64,000 nt of DNA, taken from NCBI RefSeq assembly GCF_009729075.1, contig NZ_VTGY01000003.1, positions 1 through 64,000 of the forward strand, given 5' to 3'. The notes beneath the pieces were generated by a model, which did not search any database, was not told the DNA's origin, and saw only the letters and a program-made list of their open reading frames with translations. This document shows, piece after piece, positions 20,573 to 30,012 of this stretch. The DNA is from Mycolicibacterium sp. CBMA 226. Its GTDB lineage: Bacteria > Actinomycetota > Actinomycetes > Mycobacteriales > Mycobacteriaceae. The translations under genes were made by a program, and so were the position numbers. Within the stretch, counting starts at the first letter, position 1. The number at the start of each line of letters is the position of its first letter.

Positions 20573-22573
20573 TTACCCGATGTGCAGCGGATCGATCTGG
20601 ACCCGCACCGGCTCCTGATCATGGCGGGCGCTGAGCACGCCGGTCGCCCGCCGTAGGGCCGCGGCCAGCACCAGCCCACGGTCGCGCGAGACCCGCACCA
20701 GCATCCGGTGCACCGGAGCGTCGGGGTCGATACCGGGCGGACGACGGGCGCCGAACGGCAGATCGACCGGACCGAGCACCTCGGCATCGGGCGGCAGCGC
20801 AGCGGCTTCCAGCAGCGCGTCCGCCGCCGCCGGGAGGCCGTCGACGGCGGCGAGGTGCACCGCGGGCGGCAGGCCGACCTCGGCGCGGCCGTCGAGTTCG
20901 GCCTCGGCATGCCCGACCGGGTCCCAGCGCACCAGCGCCTGCACCGTCGGGATCGACGATTCGGCCACCACCGCCACCGTGCCGCCGGCCGCACGGTCCA
21001 GCACCATGGCCGACGTCAACATCCACCGGCGCAGCGTGTCCTCGGCGGCCCGCAGATCCTGGCGCCCCAGCAGCGCCCACCCGTCCAGCAGCAGCGCCGC
21101 GCCGTAACCGCCGTCGGCGCGCGGTTCGGCACCCGGGGTCGCCACCACGACCGCGGGACGGGCAGGCACCTCCGTCACGACGGCGTCACCGCCCGAGGTG
21201 ACGACCGGCACCCCCGGAAACGCCCGGCCCAGCTCCTCTGCGGTGCGCCGGGCACCGACCACCACGGCTCGCACCGCATCCGAGCCACACCGACCGCAGC
21301 GCAGCGCACTGTCCTGGCGGCCGCACCAGCGACAGACCGCGCCGACGGTGTCGCGGTCCGGCAACGACAGCGGGCCGGTGCAGTGCCGGCACCGCGCAAT
21401 CGTCCGGCATCTGCCGCACGCCAGCGCCGGCACGTAACCGCGGCGCGGCACCTGCACCAGCACCGGCCGGCCCGCGCTCAAGGCGGCCCGGGCGGCGCCC
21501 AGCGCCATCGACGGCAGCCGCGCGGTGCGGGCCGCCGCGTCGCGTTCGTGGGTGTGCGCGTCGTCGTCGAGCGCCACGACCCGTGGCGCCCGCGCGCGCA
21601 CCACGCTGCGCGTGGCCACCAGATCGTGCGCCCATCTACTGCGCACCAACGCCTGTGCCTCGGCGGTGCGGGCGAAGCCACCGATCACTGCGCCGCAACG
21701 CAATTGGTGGGCGCGCAGCATCGCCACCTCGCGCGCATGCGGATACGGCGCACGCGGCTCGGCGAGGGAGTCGTCGCCGTCGTCCCAGACGACGACGAGC
21801 CCGAGGTCGGCAACGGGGGCGAACACCGCACTGCGCGTGCCGATCACCAGTCGGGCCTGACCCCGCAGCACCGACAGCCACCGCCGGTACCGCTGCGACG
21901 GGCCCAGGCCTGCCGACAGGGCCACGACCCGGGACTCGTCGACGAGCGTCACGGCCGCGGCGTGGACGGCGTCGACGTCGCGCTGATCCGGGACGATCAG
22001 CAGTGCCCCACGGCCGGCGTTGACGACGACGGCTGCCGCCTCGGCGAGCCGGCGGGCCCAGTCCTCCCCCGGCACCGCCTGCCACACGGCGCGCGCCGCC
22101 CGGCCCTCGGCGAGCGCCTCGAGGAACTGTTCGCCGCGGCCGTACTGCTGCCAGGCGCCGGCGTCGACGTCGTGTGAGGTGACCGGCGGGAGTTCCGGCG
22201 GCGCTTGTTTCTCCACCGTGGCGTGCCGCGGCGGAATGGCCAGCCGCAGCACGTCGGGACGGCTGCCGGCGTAGCGGGCCGCCACCGCGTCGGCGAGGCG
22301 CAGCACATCCGGCGTCAGCACCCGCTCGGCCGACACCACGCGGTCCAGCCAGCCGAGCTTGCCGGAATGATCGGTGTCCGAACGTCTTTCGAGAATGAAT
22401 GCGTCGACCAGCCGGCCGTTGAACCGGACCTTCGCCCGGACGCCCGGCTGCGCGTCGTCGGACAGGTCGGCCGGCACCAGATAGTCGAACTCGCGGTCCA
22501 GGTGCGGCACCGACAACATCGGCAGCACCCGGGCCACGGGCTCGTGCTCGGCCTGCTGCCTGGTGACGGTCAC
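20573..22573 (-). CDS. priA: PriA, primosomal protein N' (helicase motifs degenerate)
   Basis: A 666-residue actinobacterial PriA that restarts stalled forks in other bacteria. The N-terminal 3'-BD domain is clear ([33 protein letters not shown]), as is the zinc module with eight cysteines ([24 protein letters not shown]). The expected Walker A (GxTGSGKTE) is missing: the equivalent region reads [14 protein letters not shown]. The DEEH box is replaced by [14 protein letters not shown]. The protein may therefore bind and load without unwinding. The start is GTG 22573, overlapping the YhhN stop by 4 bp. Longer frames upstream were rejected. Confidence 0.9.
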   Translation of the reverse strand: MTVTRQQAEHEPVARVLPMLSVPHLDREFDYLVPADLSDDAQPGVRAKVRFNGRLVDAFILERRSDTDHSGKLGWLDRVVSAERVLTPDVLRLADAVAARYAGSRPDVLRLAIPPRHATVEKQAPPELPPVTSHDVDAGAWQQYGRGEQFLEALAEGRAARAVWQAVPGEDWARRLAEAAAVVVNAGRGALLIVPDQRDVDAVHAAAVTLVDESRVVALSAGLGPSQRYRRWLSVLRGQARLVIGTRSAVFAPVADLGLVVVWDDGDDSLAEPRAPYPHAREVAMLRAHQLRCGAVIGGFARTAEAQALVRSRWAHDLVATRSVVRARAPRVVALDDDAHTHERDAAARTARLPSMALGAARAALSAGRPVLVQVPRRGYVPALACGRCRTIARCRHCTGPLSLPDRDTVGAVCRWCGRQDSALRCGRCGSDAVRAVVVGARRTAEELGRAFPGVPVVTSGGDAVVTEVPARPAVVVATPGAEPRADGGYGAALLLDGWALLGRQDLRAAEDTLRRWMLTSAMVLDRAAGGTVAVVAESSIPTVQALVRWDPVGHAEAELDGRAEVGLPPAVHLAAVDGLPAAADALLEAAALPPDAEVLGPVDLPFGARRPPGIDPDAPVHRMLVRVSRDRGLVLAAALRRATGVLSARHDQEPVRVQIDPLHIG

Positions 22574-23298
22574 GCAGCCGGTGTAGCAGACACGGCCGAC
22601 ACCGTCGACACCGTCCGGCCCGCGAGGAATCCGGCGGTGATCAGCAGCAGCGAGGCCGCGTACACCCACCAGATCGGGACCGCCAGCGTCTCGTTATCGA
22701 GCACGAACTTACTGATGCCGATCATGCCGTCACTCACCGCGAAACACAGGGCCCCGAGGGCGGTCCAGCGCGTCGGCAGGTCGGCGAACAGGGCCGTGCC
22801 CACCATGGCCACCAGGACCGCCATGTAGACGGTGACCGGGACGGTCATCTTCTGCGCGACCAGGCTCGGCCAGAACCAGATGATCAGCCCGAGACAGACG
22901 ACGACCAGAACCCCGGCGCCGGCGGTGGCCGCCGGGGTACGCCGGGCCAGTGGCAGCAGCGCGGCCAGGAAACACAAGTGCGCGATCAGGAACGAGCCGA
23001 GGCCGAACACGAATCCCATGGGCCAGCCGGGCACGGCAAGCAGGAAGTCACCGCCCGCCGAGAACACCAGCGCGGCTACCAGCCAGCGGCGTTCCCGGAC
23101 AATCGGGTGTCCGGCCGCCGCCACCGCCAGCAGCAGCGCGGGCAGCGCCTTGATCTCCGGTTGCAGGGCGAATTGCCCGGTCAGGTCGGCCCCCGACGGC
23201 AGTCGCAGCGCCGTCACGATGAGGAAGATGCCGTAGCCGGCGGCGACGACAGCGGCCCCCGCCCACAGCTGCCAGCGCGGTGCGTACGGTGAACTCAT
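22570..23298 (-). CDS. YhhN-family membrane protein (Rv1401-like)
   Basis: A 242-residue integral membrane protein with about eight hydrophobic helices, for example [37 protein letters not shown] and [17 protein letters not shown]. The family signature is the paired acidic motif GGDFLL ... [13 protein letters not shown], shared with TMEM86 lysoplasmalogenases, which cleave vinyl-ether lysolipids; bacterial activity is largely unproven. The start ATG at 23298 overlaps the start of the divergent lipI in the tetranucleotide CATG. It is coupled to priA (GTGA). Confidence 0.85.
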   Translation of the reverse strand: MSSPYAPRWQLWAGAAVVAAGYGIFLIVTALRLPSGADLTGQFALQPEIKALPALLLAVAAAGHPIVRERRWLVAALVFSAGGDFLLAVPGWPMGFVFGLGSFLIAHLCFLAALLPLARRTPAATAGAGVLVVVCLGLIIWFWPSLVAQKMTVPVTVYMAVLVAMVGTALFADLPTRWTALGALCFAVSDGMIGISKFVLDNETLAVPIWWVYAASLLLITAGFLAGRTVSTVSAVSATPAA

Positions 23299-24232
23299 GT
23301 CGGACACTGTGCGTCCCCCGCTCGATCCCATTCTGCAAAAGGTACTGGAAGCAGTTCCGTTCCAATTGACCATGGACGGTGGCGTCGAAGCCGCCCGCGC
23401 CCGGTTCCGTGAGCTGCCCCGCAAGCCGGTGTTCCCGGAGGTCCGCGCCGAGGACCGCGTCATCGAGGGCGTGCCGGTCCGGGTCTACTGGCCTGCCGAA
23501 GTCGAAGCGTCGGCACCGGTCGTGCTGTTCTTCCACGGCGGCGGCTGGGTGGTCGGCGATCTCGACACCTATGACGGCACCGCCCGGCTGCATGCCGCCG
23601 GGACCGGCGCCGTCGTGGTGTCGGTGGACTACCGGCTGGCCCCCGAGCACCCGTTCCCCGCGGCGGTGGACGACGTCTGGGCCGTGACCCAGTGGGTGGT
23701 CGCGCACGCCGACGAGATCGGTGGCGACCCGAATCGTCTTGCGGTGGCCGGTGATTCGGCCGGCGGCAATCTGGCAGCGGCCGTCGCACAGCTGGCCCGC
23801 GATGCCAACATCACGCTGCGCGCCCAGCTGCTGTGGTACCCGGCGACCACGTGGGACACGTCGCTGCCGTCGTTCACCGAGAACGCCGACGCCCCGGTCC
23901 TGGGCCGGGACGCCGTCGGCGGCTTCTCGTTGCTGTACGCCACGGGCGTCGACCTGCGGAACCCGCCGGCCGCACTCGTCCCGGCGCGCGCCGAGTCGCT
24001 GGCCGGGCTGGCACCGGCCTACATCGCCGTCGCGGGACACGACCCGTTGCGTGACGACGGCATCCGGTACGGCGAACTGCTCACGGACGCAGGCGTTTCC
24101 GTCGAGGTACACAACGCCGAAACCCTGGTGCACGGTTACCTCGGCTACTACGGAGTGGTGCCGGCGACGACCGAGGCGGCCGACAAGGCGCTGGCGGCCC
24201 TGCGGGCTGCTCTGGGACCAGGGTTAGCCTGA
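23297..24232 (+). CDS. lipI: Carboxylesterase/lipase of the HSL family (LipI-like)
   Basis: A 311-residue alpha/beta hydrolase of the hormone-sensitive-lipase group. The oxyanion-hole motif HGGGW, nucleophile elbow GDSAGGN, acid in GHDPLRDDG and catalytic His in LVHGYLG are all in place. It acts on short to medium acyl esters; physiological substrate unknown. It is paralogous to the next gene, 3 bp downstream, and both match the M. tuberculosis Rv1400c-Rv1399c pair. The start ATG 23297 overlaps the opposite start, implying very compact or leaderless promoters. Confidence 0.92.
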   Translation: MSDTVRPPLDPILQKVLEAVPFQLTMDGGVEAARARFRELPRKPVFPEVRAEDRVIEGVPVRVYWPAEVEASAPVVLFFHGGGWVVGDLDTYDGTARLHAAGTGAVVVSVDYRLAPEHPFPAAVDDVWAVTQWVVAHADEIGGDPNRLAVAGDSAGGNLAAAVAQLARDANITLRAQLLWYPATTWDTSLPSFTENADAPVLGRDAVGGFSLLYATGVDLRNPPAALVPARAESLAGLAPAYIAVAGHDPLRDDGIRYGELLTDAGVSVEVHNAETLVHGYLGYYGVVPATTEAADKALAALRAALGPGLA

Positions 24233-24235
24233 AGC

Positions 24236-25210
24236 ATGACCCTGGATGAGACGCCGGACATCCGTCCCGCCATCGACCCGATCCTGAAAGCCCTCCTGGA
24301 CGCCGTGCCACTGGAGTTCACCATCGACGACGGCGTCGAGGTGGCCCGGGCCAAGATCGCCGCGATGCGGCCGCCCGCGGCGATGCTGCCCGAGCTGCGG
24401 ATCGAGAACCGGGCGCTCGATTGCGGTGCAGCAGGCCAGATTCCGGCCCGTATCTACTGGCCGCCCATCGACGGCGAGACCCATCCGCTGCCGGTCGTGG
24501 TCTTCTACCACGGCGGCGGCTGGGCCATCGGTGACCTGGATTCCCACGACCATGTGGCCCGCGCCCACGCCATCGGCGCCCGCGCCATCGTGGTGTCGAT
24601 CGAGTACCGGCTGGCGCCTGAGCACCCGTTCCCGGCCGCCATCGAGGATTCCTGGGCCGCGCTGCAGTGGGTCGGCGTGCACGCCGCCGAACTCGGTGGC
24701 GACCCGACGCGCCTCGCGGTGGCCGGCGATTCGGCCGGCGGCAACATCTCTGCGGTGATGGCGCTGCGGGCGCGCGACGCGGGTGGTCCGGCACTGACGT
24801 TCCAGCTGCTCTGGTACCCCGTCACCACCGGTGACGTATCGCTGCCGTCGTTCACGGAGAACGCCGACGCGCCCATGCTCAACAGCAATGTCACCGCGGC
24901 GTTCCTGGCCTGGTACCTGCCCGGCATGGACCTCAGCGACGCCTCGACGCTGCCAACCGACCTGGCCCCGGCGAACGCCGAATTACTGGAGGGTCTGCCG
25001 CCGGCGTACATCGGCACCGCCGAGCACGATCCGCTGCGCGACGACGGTGCGCGGTACGCCAAACTGCTTGCCGCGGCCGGGGTTCCGGTCGAACTGAGCA
25101 ACGAGCCGACCATGGTGCACGGCTTCGTCAGCCTGGCCCTGGCCTCACCGGTGGCGACCGAGGCCACCAACCGCGGCATCGCGGCCCTGAAGGCTGCCCT
25201 CTACGTCTGA
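24236..25210 (+). CDS. lipH: Carboxylesterase NlhH/LipH (HSL family)
   Basis: A 324-residue paralogue of the preceding esterase. It carries [24 protein letters not shown] and TMVHGFVS for the oxyanion hole and the Ser-Asp-His triad, and opens DIRPAIDPILKALLDAVP like NlhH (Rv1399c). NlhH hydrolyses short-chain esters including nitrophenyl and N-acyl compounds. The two genes are separated by 3 bp and share the family-specific [12 protein letters not shown] block, an old tandem duplication. Confidence 0.93.
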   Translation: MTLDETPDIRPAIDPILKALLDAVPLEFTIDDGVEVARAKIAAMRPPAAMLPELRIENRALDCGAAGQIPARIYWPPIDGETHPLPVVVFYHGGGWAIGDLDSHDHVARAHAIGARAIVVSIEYRLAPEHPFPAAIEDSWAALQWVGVHAAELGGDPTRLAVAGDSAGGNISAVMALRARDAGGPALTFQLLWYPVTTGDVSLPSFTENADAPMLNSNVTAAFLAWYLPGMDLSDASTLPTDLAPANAELLEGLPPAYIGTAEHDPLRDDGARYAKLLAAAGVPVELSNEPTMVHGFVSLALASPVATEATNRGIAALKAALYV

Positions 25211-25242
25211 CGGTTCCCCCGCGAATTCGGGCACCTCGGCTT

Positions 25243-25298
25243 GCGAGACGCAAAACTGTCGCTTTTGCGTCAAAAGCGACAGTTTTGCGTTTACTCGC
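25243..25298. repeat. 56-base hairpin element with 20-bp perfect arms
   Basis: Inner arms 25248-25267 (ACGCAAAACTGTCGCTTTTG) and 25271-25290 are exact reverse complements around a CGT loop. Outer arms GCGAG (25243) and CTCGC (25294) extend the stem across a TTA bulge. It lies between lipH and the monooxygenase, ending 16 bases before the ATG. It may be a terminator for lipH or a dispersed palindromic repeat of the REP/MITE type; the internal GACGCAAAA/TTTTGCGTC symmetry is unusual for a plain terminator. Confidence 0.75.
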
Positions 25299-25314
25299 GG
25301 AAGAATGGCGACCC

Positions 25315-26793
25315 ATGACAACGCCTGATGTCCAAACGGTGATCGTCGGCGCCGGTTTCTCCGGGATCGGGGCCGGCATCCTGCTCGACCGGGCCGGGCT
25401 CGGTGACTACCAGATTCTCGAAGCCGGTTCCGGACCCGGCGGCACCTGGTTCTGGAACACCTATCCCGGTGTCGCGGTGGACATTCCGTCGTTCTCGTAC
25501 CAGTTCTCCTTCGAGCAGAGCGCGAACTGGTCCCGCACCTATGCCAAGGGCCACGAGCTCAAGGCCTACGCCGAGCACTGCGTCGACAAATACGGACTGC
25601 GGGACCGGATCCGGTTCGGCACCGAGGTCACCGGCGCCGAGTACGACGACGACGCCGATCTCTGGCGGGTGCACACCAGCACCGGCACGCTCACCGCACG
25701 GTTCCTGATCAACGGCAGCGGCGTGCTGACGGTGCCCAAACCACCGGACATCGAGGGCGTCACCGATTTCGCCGGCATTACGCTGCACACCGCGCGCTGG
25801 GACAGCAGCATCGATCTGAGTGGCAAGCGCGTCGCGATCATCGGCACCGGGGCCTCGGCGGTCCAGGTGATCCCGGAGATCGCGCCGGTCGTGGCGCAGC
25901 TCACGGTGTTTCAGCGCACGCCCATCTGGTGCTTCCCCAAGCTCGACCTGCCGCTGCCGGCGGCCGCCCGGTGGGCCATGCGCATCCCGGGCGGCAAGAC
26001 GCTGCAGCGGCTGGCCAGCCAGGCCTACGTCGAGCTGACCTTCCCGCTGTCGGCGCAGTACTACAGCGTGTTCCCGTTGGCGGACGGCGCGGCCCGGATG
26101 GGCCGGTCGTTCCTGCGCCGCGAGGTCCACGACCCGGTGATCCGCGACAAGCTCACCCCGCGCTACGCGGTGGGCTGCAAACGGCCGGGCTTCCACAACA
26201 CCTACCTGGCGACCTACAACCGCGAGAACGTCAGTCTGGTAACCGAATCCATCGAGCGCATCACCCCCACCGGGGTACGCACCTCCGACGAGCACGAGCA
26301 TGAGGCCGATGTGCTGATCCTGGCCACCGGGTTCAAGGTGATGGACGTCGACAGCGTGCCGACGTTCCCCGTCACCGGCGCCGGCGGCCACACCCTCGGC
26401 GAGTTCTGGGAGACGCAGCGACTGCAGGCGTACGAGGGCGTCAGCATCCCCGGCTTCCCCAACTTCTTCACCGTCATGGGACCGTACGGGTACGTCGGTT
26501 CGTCGTATTTCGCGCTGATCGAAGCCCAGGTTCACCACATCGTGCGATGCCTGCAGCGGGCGGAAGAGGTTGGCGCCCAACGGGTCGAGGTCTCACAGGA
26601 GGCCAACGACCGCTACTTCGACGAGATGATGCGCAAGCGCCACCGGCAGGTGTTCTGGCAGGACAGCTGCCAGTCGGCCAACAGCTACTACTTCGACAAG
26701 AACGGCGACGTTCCGCTGCGGCCCGCCACCACGGTGGAGGCCTACGTCCGCAGCCGCCGGTTCGACCTCGACGACTACGAGTTCAGCGCGTGA
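25315..26793 (+). CDS. Flavin-containing Baeyer-Villiger-type monooxygenase
   Basis: A 492-residue FAD/NADPH monooxygenase (Rv1393c-like). FAD site: VIVGAGFSGIGAGILL near residue 10. The BVMO fingerprint FxGxxxHTxxW appears as FAGITLHTARW near 153-163. The NADPH Rossmann motif IIGTGASAVQVIPE follows near 180. The C-terminal ATG motif VLILATGFKVMDVD is also seen. These enzymes oxygenate ketones to esters, or amines/sulfides; Mtb homologues include EthA. An upstream start at 25285 lies inside the hairpin arm, so ATG 25315 is preferred. Located downstream of two esterases, which could cleave its ester products. Confidence 0.92.
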   Translation: MTTPDVQTVIVGAGFSGIGAGILLDRAGLGDYQILEAGSGPGGTWFWNTYPGVAVDIPSFSYQFSFEQSANWSRTYAKGHELKAYAEHCVDKYGLRDRIRFGTEVTGAEYDDDADLWRVHTSTGTLTARFLINGSGVLTVPKPPDIEGVTDFAGITLHTARWDSSIDLSGKRVAIIGTGASAVQVIPEIAPVVAQLTVFQRTPIWCFPKLDLPLPAAARWAMRIPGGKTLQRLASQAYVELTFPLSAQYYSVFPLADGAARMGRSFLRREVHDPVIRDKLTPRYAVGCKRPGFHNTYLATYNRENVSLVTESIERITPTGVRTSDEHEHEADVLILATGFKVMDVDSVPTFPVTGAGGHTLGEFWETQRLQAYEGVSIPGFPNFFTVMGPYGYVGSSYFALIEAQVHHIVRCLQRAEEVGAQRVEVSQEANDRYFDEMMRKRHRQVFWQDSCQSANSYYFDKNGDVPLRPATTVEAYVRSRRFDLDDYEFSA

Positions 26794-26880
26794 GTGTTTC
26801 GGGGCGGCCGTGTGATCGGTCGAATTCCGCTGCTCGGTGACCCGTTTCGTTCAGAATTCAGTTCGCGGCTGCGGTGCCGG

Positions 26881-27906
26881 CTATTCATCGGCGAGTGGTA
26901 GGCGCACCTCGAAGCGCGCGCCCGTTTCGAGGTTGTGGGCCGACAAGGTGCCGCGATGGGCCTGTACCAGGCCCGCTGCGATGGCCAGCCCCAGACCGGA
27001 TCCGCTCGGCAACGAAGAATCGGTGCGCGGCACGCGGCCGTTGGACCCCCGGTAGGCGACGTCGAAGACCCTGGCCAGATCGGCCTCGTCGATGCCTACT
27101 CCGGTGTCGTCGACGCGGGCCCAGGCACCGTCGGCGTCGCGACCGAGGGTCAGTTCGACCCGGCCTCCCTCTGGGGTGTGGGCGATCGCATTGGCCACCA
27201 GATTGGACAGCACCCGTACCAGGGCTCGGTCGCTGCCGACCACCCGGACGGGTTCGGCCGGTAACTGAGCGGCCAGCTGAACCCCGGCCCGCTCCGCGGC
27301 GATTCGGTGTGCGGCCATCACATCATCGACCACCTCATCGAGTGCGACGGTGTCGTGTGCCGGCTGCACCGCGCCGGCATTGATCTTCGACATCTCGAAA
27401 AGGTCATCGACCATCTCGGACAATCGAATCGATTCCTGCTCAATGTGTTTGGCGTGTGCGCGCACCTCGGTGCTGTCCACGACGCCATCAGAGATCGCTT
27501 CAGACACCGCACGGATACCGGCGAGCGGGGTGCGCAGATCGTGGCTGACAAAGGCCACCAGCCGGCGTCGGGATTGTTCGGCGGCGCGTTCGGAGGCGCG
27601 AATCTCCTGCTCCCACACCGTTCGACGAGCTTGATAGCGGGCCAACATCACGGCCGCTGGGATGGTCACTACCGCGACGATGACCAGTACCACCGCGATC
27701 CGTTCGAAGGTCTCGGTGATCATGAAGCCGCTGGCACCGAGCACGCCCGTGAAAGTCGCGAGGGTCGGAATCAGCACCAGCGCCACCATGCTGATCGCCA
27801 ACGACCACGAGCGGGCCAGACGGATCAGCACGGCGCCGGCCACTACTACCGGCACCGAGCAGGCCAGTGCCCAACCGACGATCGCCCACAGTTCAGTTGC
27901 CGGCAT
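26881..27906 (-). CDS. Sensor histidine kinase of a two-component system
   Basis: A 341-residue membrane kinase. Three hydrophobic segments fill residues 5-90 (LWAIVGWALACSVPVVVAGA, SLAISMVALVLIPTLATF, IAVVLVIVAVVTIPAAVML) with almost no extracytoplasmic loop, suggesting a membrane-embedded sensor. HisKA follows with the phosphorylated His in FVSHDLRTPLAGI, then the ATPase domain with the N box NLVANAIAHTPEGG, G1 VDDTGVGIDE and G2 GSGLGLAIA. The start ATG 27906 overlaps the regulator stop by 14 bp. Longer readings upstream are out-of-frame regulator sequence. Signal unknown. Confidence 0.92.
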   Translation of the reverse strand: MPATELWAIVGWALACSVPVVVAGAVLIRLARSWSLAISMVALVLIPTLATFTGVLGASGFMITETFERIAVVLVIVAVVTIPAAVMLARYQARRTVWEQEIRASERAAEQSRRRLVAFVSHDLRTPLAGIRAVSEAISDGVVDSTEVRAHAKHIEQESIRLSEMVDDLFEMSKINAGAVQPAHDTVALDEVVDDVMAAHRIAAERAGVQLAAQLPAEPVRVVGSDRALVRVLSNLVANAIAHTPEGGRVELTLGRDADGAWARVDDTGVGIDEADLARVFDVAYRGSNGRVPRTDSSLPSGSGLGLAIAAGLVQAHRGTLSAHNLETGARFEVRLPLADE

Positions 27907-28579
27907 CGTCGCTTCCCCACAGGTAGCCGCGCCCCCACACCGTCTGAATACGGTGTGCCTCACCAAGTTTGGACCGCAGCCGTTTGATATGCACTGTTAC
28001 CGTCGACTGATCACCGAAATCCCACTGCCACACCAGCTTCAGTAGCTGCTCGCGGGAGTACACGGTGCCGGGATGGGTCAGTAGGAACACCAACAAGTCA
28101 AATTCACGGTTGGTCAGGCTCACCGCGACGCCGTCGATGGTCACCGAATGGCCGGTAGTCGACACCTGTAGCGCACCGTTGGTGATCTCCAGAGGCCCGG
28201 CCAGATCCCGAGCCGGCACCCGCCGTAGCACCGAACGCACACGTAACGCGAGCTCGCGGGCGCTGAAGGGTTTGGTGATGTAGTCATCAGCGCCGGCCTC
28301 CAAACCAGCGATCCGGTCATCCTCCTCGCCGAGCGCCGTCAAGAGGATCACCGGCAATGCGTACCCGTCGCCACGGCGCATGCTGCGGCACAACGTCAGC
28401 CCGTCGGGTCCGGGCATCATGACGTCCAGCACCGCCATGTCGACACGCACCGAATCCAGCAGCGCCAGTGCCTCATTGCCGTCGCGCGCGATAGAGACGT
28501 CATGTCCGTCGCGTTCCAGATACCGGCGCACCACATCACGCACGACGGGATCGTCATCTGCGATCAATACCCTCGTCAC
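27893..28579 (-). CDS. OmpR/PhoB-family response regulator
   Basis: A 228-residue regulator. The receiver domain (1-118) starts RVLIADDDPVVRDVVRRYL with the acidic pocket DDD, phospho-acceptor Asp in MAVLDVMMPGPDG and Lys in ITKPFSARELALR. The C-terminal winged helix (about 130-225) ends in TVTVHIKRLRSKLGEAHRIQ and TVWGRGYLW. It is transcribed with the downstream kinase and divergently from the glycosyltransferase operon. The 116-bp divergent gap contains a 13-bp palindrome that could be its binding site. Confidence 0.94.
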   Translation of the reverse strand: MTRVLIADDDPVVRDVVRRYLERDGHDVSIARDGNEALALLDSVRVDMAVLDVMMPGPDGLTLCRSMRRGDGYALPVILLTALGEEDDRIAGLEAGADDYITKPFSARELALRVRSVLRRVPARDLAGPLEITNGALQVSTTGHSVTIDGVAVSLTNREFDLLVFLLTHPGTVYSREQLLKLVWQWDFGDQSTVTVHIKRLRSKLGEAHRIQTVWGRGYLWGSDDAGN

Positions 28580-28628
28580 ACCGGACAGCCTAGCCCGCCA
28601 GCAACCCTGGCCATGGCTTCTACCAGCA

Positions 28629-28641
28629 ACTATGTCATAGT
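28629..28641. promoter_or_regulatory. Candidate response-regulator site
   Basis: ACTATGTCATAGT is a perfect 6-bp-arm palindrome in the 116-bp gap between the regulator gene and the divergent glycosyltransferase gene, followed at once by TTTCGTCATC, which repeats part of it directly. The place and symmetry suggest autoregulation and control of the operon; no consensus for this regulator is known to me. Confidence 0.45.
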
Positions 28642-28695
28642 TTCGTCATCATTTGGGCCTTGGCGACGGCGCACAGCCCGTCCTACGGTCGAGGC

Positions 28696-29352
28696 ATGTC
28701 CTGCTCCGCGATCACGGTGATCCTGCCGTGTTTGAATGAGGCCGAGTCGCTGCCCGCGATTCTGGCCGTCCTCCCAAGCGGATACCGGCCCCTGGTGGTT
28801 GACAACAACAGCACCGACGGTACGGCTGCGGTGGCGCGGGCCTACGGCGCCGACGTAATCACCGAACTGGAGCCCGGATACGGCGCGGCGGTTCACGCCG
28901 GCGTGCAGGCAGCGCAGACGCCGACGGTTGCGGTGCTCGACGCCGACGGGTCCTTGGATCCGCGGGCACTGCCCTATTTGGTTGCGAGGCTTGACCACGG
29001 TGCCGATCTGGTCATCGGGCGGCGCCGCGCGGTTCCTGGATTGCGTTGGCCCTGGCACGCCCGACTGGGCACCGCGGTGGTGTGTTGGCGATTGCGGAGC
29101 CGATACGGACTGCCGGTGCACGACATCGCGCCCATGCGGGTGGCCCGGCGCGACGCGCTGCTGGGCCTCGGTATCACGGATCGTCGATTCGGCTACCCAC
29201 TGGAACTGTTGGTGCGCGCAGGGCAAGCGGGCTGGCAGGTGGTCGAAACCGATGTCAGCTACGGCCCACGCACCGGCGGCAAATCGAAGGTCAGCGGTTC
29301 GTTGCGCGGCAGTTTCCTTGCCGCACTGGACTTTTGGCGGGTGATCGCATGA
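28696..29352 (+). CDS. GT2-family glycosyltransferase (DPM-synthase-like)
   Basis: A 218-residue family 2 glycosyltransferase. The N-terminus AITVILPCLNEAESLPAIL and VVDNNSTDGTAAVARAYGAD form the nucleotide-sugar fold, and VAVLDADGSLDPR supplies the D-x-D metal ligand. There are no membrane helices, so it resembles the soluble polyprenyl-phosphate sugar synthases of the Rv0539 type. It opens a run of five genes joined by start-stop overlaps: 4 bp with the next gene at 29349-29352. The start ATG 28696 (MSCSAITV) is preferred to 28660, which lacks a ribosome binding site. Confidence 0.88.
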   Translation: MSCSAITVILPCLNEAESLPAILAVLPSGYRPLVVDNNSTDGTAAVARAYGADVITELEPGYGAAVHAGVQAAQTPTVAVLDADGSLDPRALPYLVARLDHGADLVIGRRRAVPGLRWPWHARLGTAVVCWRLRSRYGLPVHDIAPMRVARRDALLGLGITDRRFGYPLELLVRAGQAGWQVVETDVSYGPRTGGKSKVSGSLRGSFLAALDFWRVIA

Positions 29353-30011
29353 CGGTTCCGGTGACGGTGCTGGTGATGGCCAAAGCGCCCGTACCTGGTC
29401 TGGCCAAGACCCGGTTGGCCCGCACCTTGGGCCCCACGGCAGCGGCTGAAGTCGCCGCCGCCGCGCTGCTGGACACGCTGGACGCGGTGGCCGCGACGGC
29501 CGTTGCCGCGCGCATGGTGGCGGTGACCGGCAATCTCGATTCCGCGCGCCGGGCCGACATGATTCGGGACCGGCTGGCGGATTTCACCGTTGTTCCGCAG
29601 CGGGGCGATGATTTTGGTGAGCGCCTGACCAACGCGCACCACGATGCGTCGGGACTGGGATACCCGGTGCTACAGATCGGCATGGACACCCCGCAGGTCA
29701 CTGCCGCGTTGCTAACGGCGTGCGCGCTTCGGTTGCTTCGCACCGAATCGGTGCTGGGGCCGGCCAGCGATGGTGGCTGGTGGCTGCTCGGGCTGCACAA
29801 CGGCGTCGGTGCCGACTGCCTGCGTACCGTTCCGATGTCGCAATCCGATACCGGGGCCCGGACGCAGCGCGCTCTGGCGAACGCCGGCCTGGCCGTCGAT
29901 TTGGTGCCTGAACTACGCGATGTCGACGTCATGGACGACATCGCCGCCGTGCGCGCGTGCTGTCCGCAGGGCAGTCGGTTCCGGAGCCTCACTGCTGCGA
30001 TCAGGAGCTGA
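29349..30011 (+). CDS. TIGR04282/DUF2064 nucleotidyltransferase-fold protein
   Basis: A 220-residue protein of the GT-A-fold family DUF2064/TIGR04282 (Rv0540-like). The start VTVLVMAKAPVPGLAKTRLA is the CofC/MobA-like nucleotide-binding motif; IGMDTPQVTAA and GPASDGGWWLLGL match the family's metal and substrate positions. Homologues are found in arsenosugar clusters and, in mycobacteria, beside GT2 genes. The activity is unproven: it could activate a sugar phosphate or transfer a sugar. It overlaps the GT2 gene by ATGA and ends 1 bp before the methyltransferase start. Confidence 0.86.
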   Translation: MTVPVTVLVMAKAPVPGLAKTRLARTLGPTAAAEVAAAALLDTLDAVAATAVAARMVAVTGNLDSARRADMIRDRLADFTVVPQRGDDFGERLTNAHHDASGLGYPVLQIGMDTPQVTAALLTACALRLLRTESVLGPASDGGWWLLGLHNGVGADCLRTVPMSQSDTGARTQRALANAGLAVDLVPELRDVDVMDDIAAVRACCPQGSRFRSLTAAIRS

Positions 30012-30012
30012 C

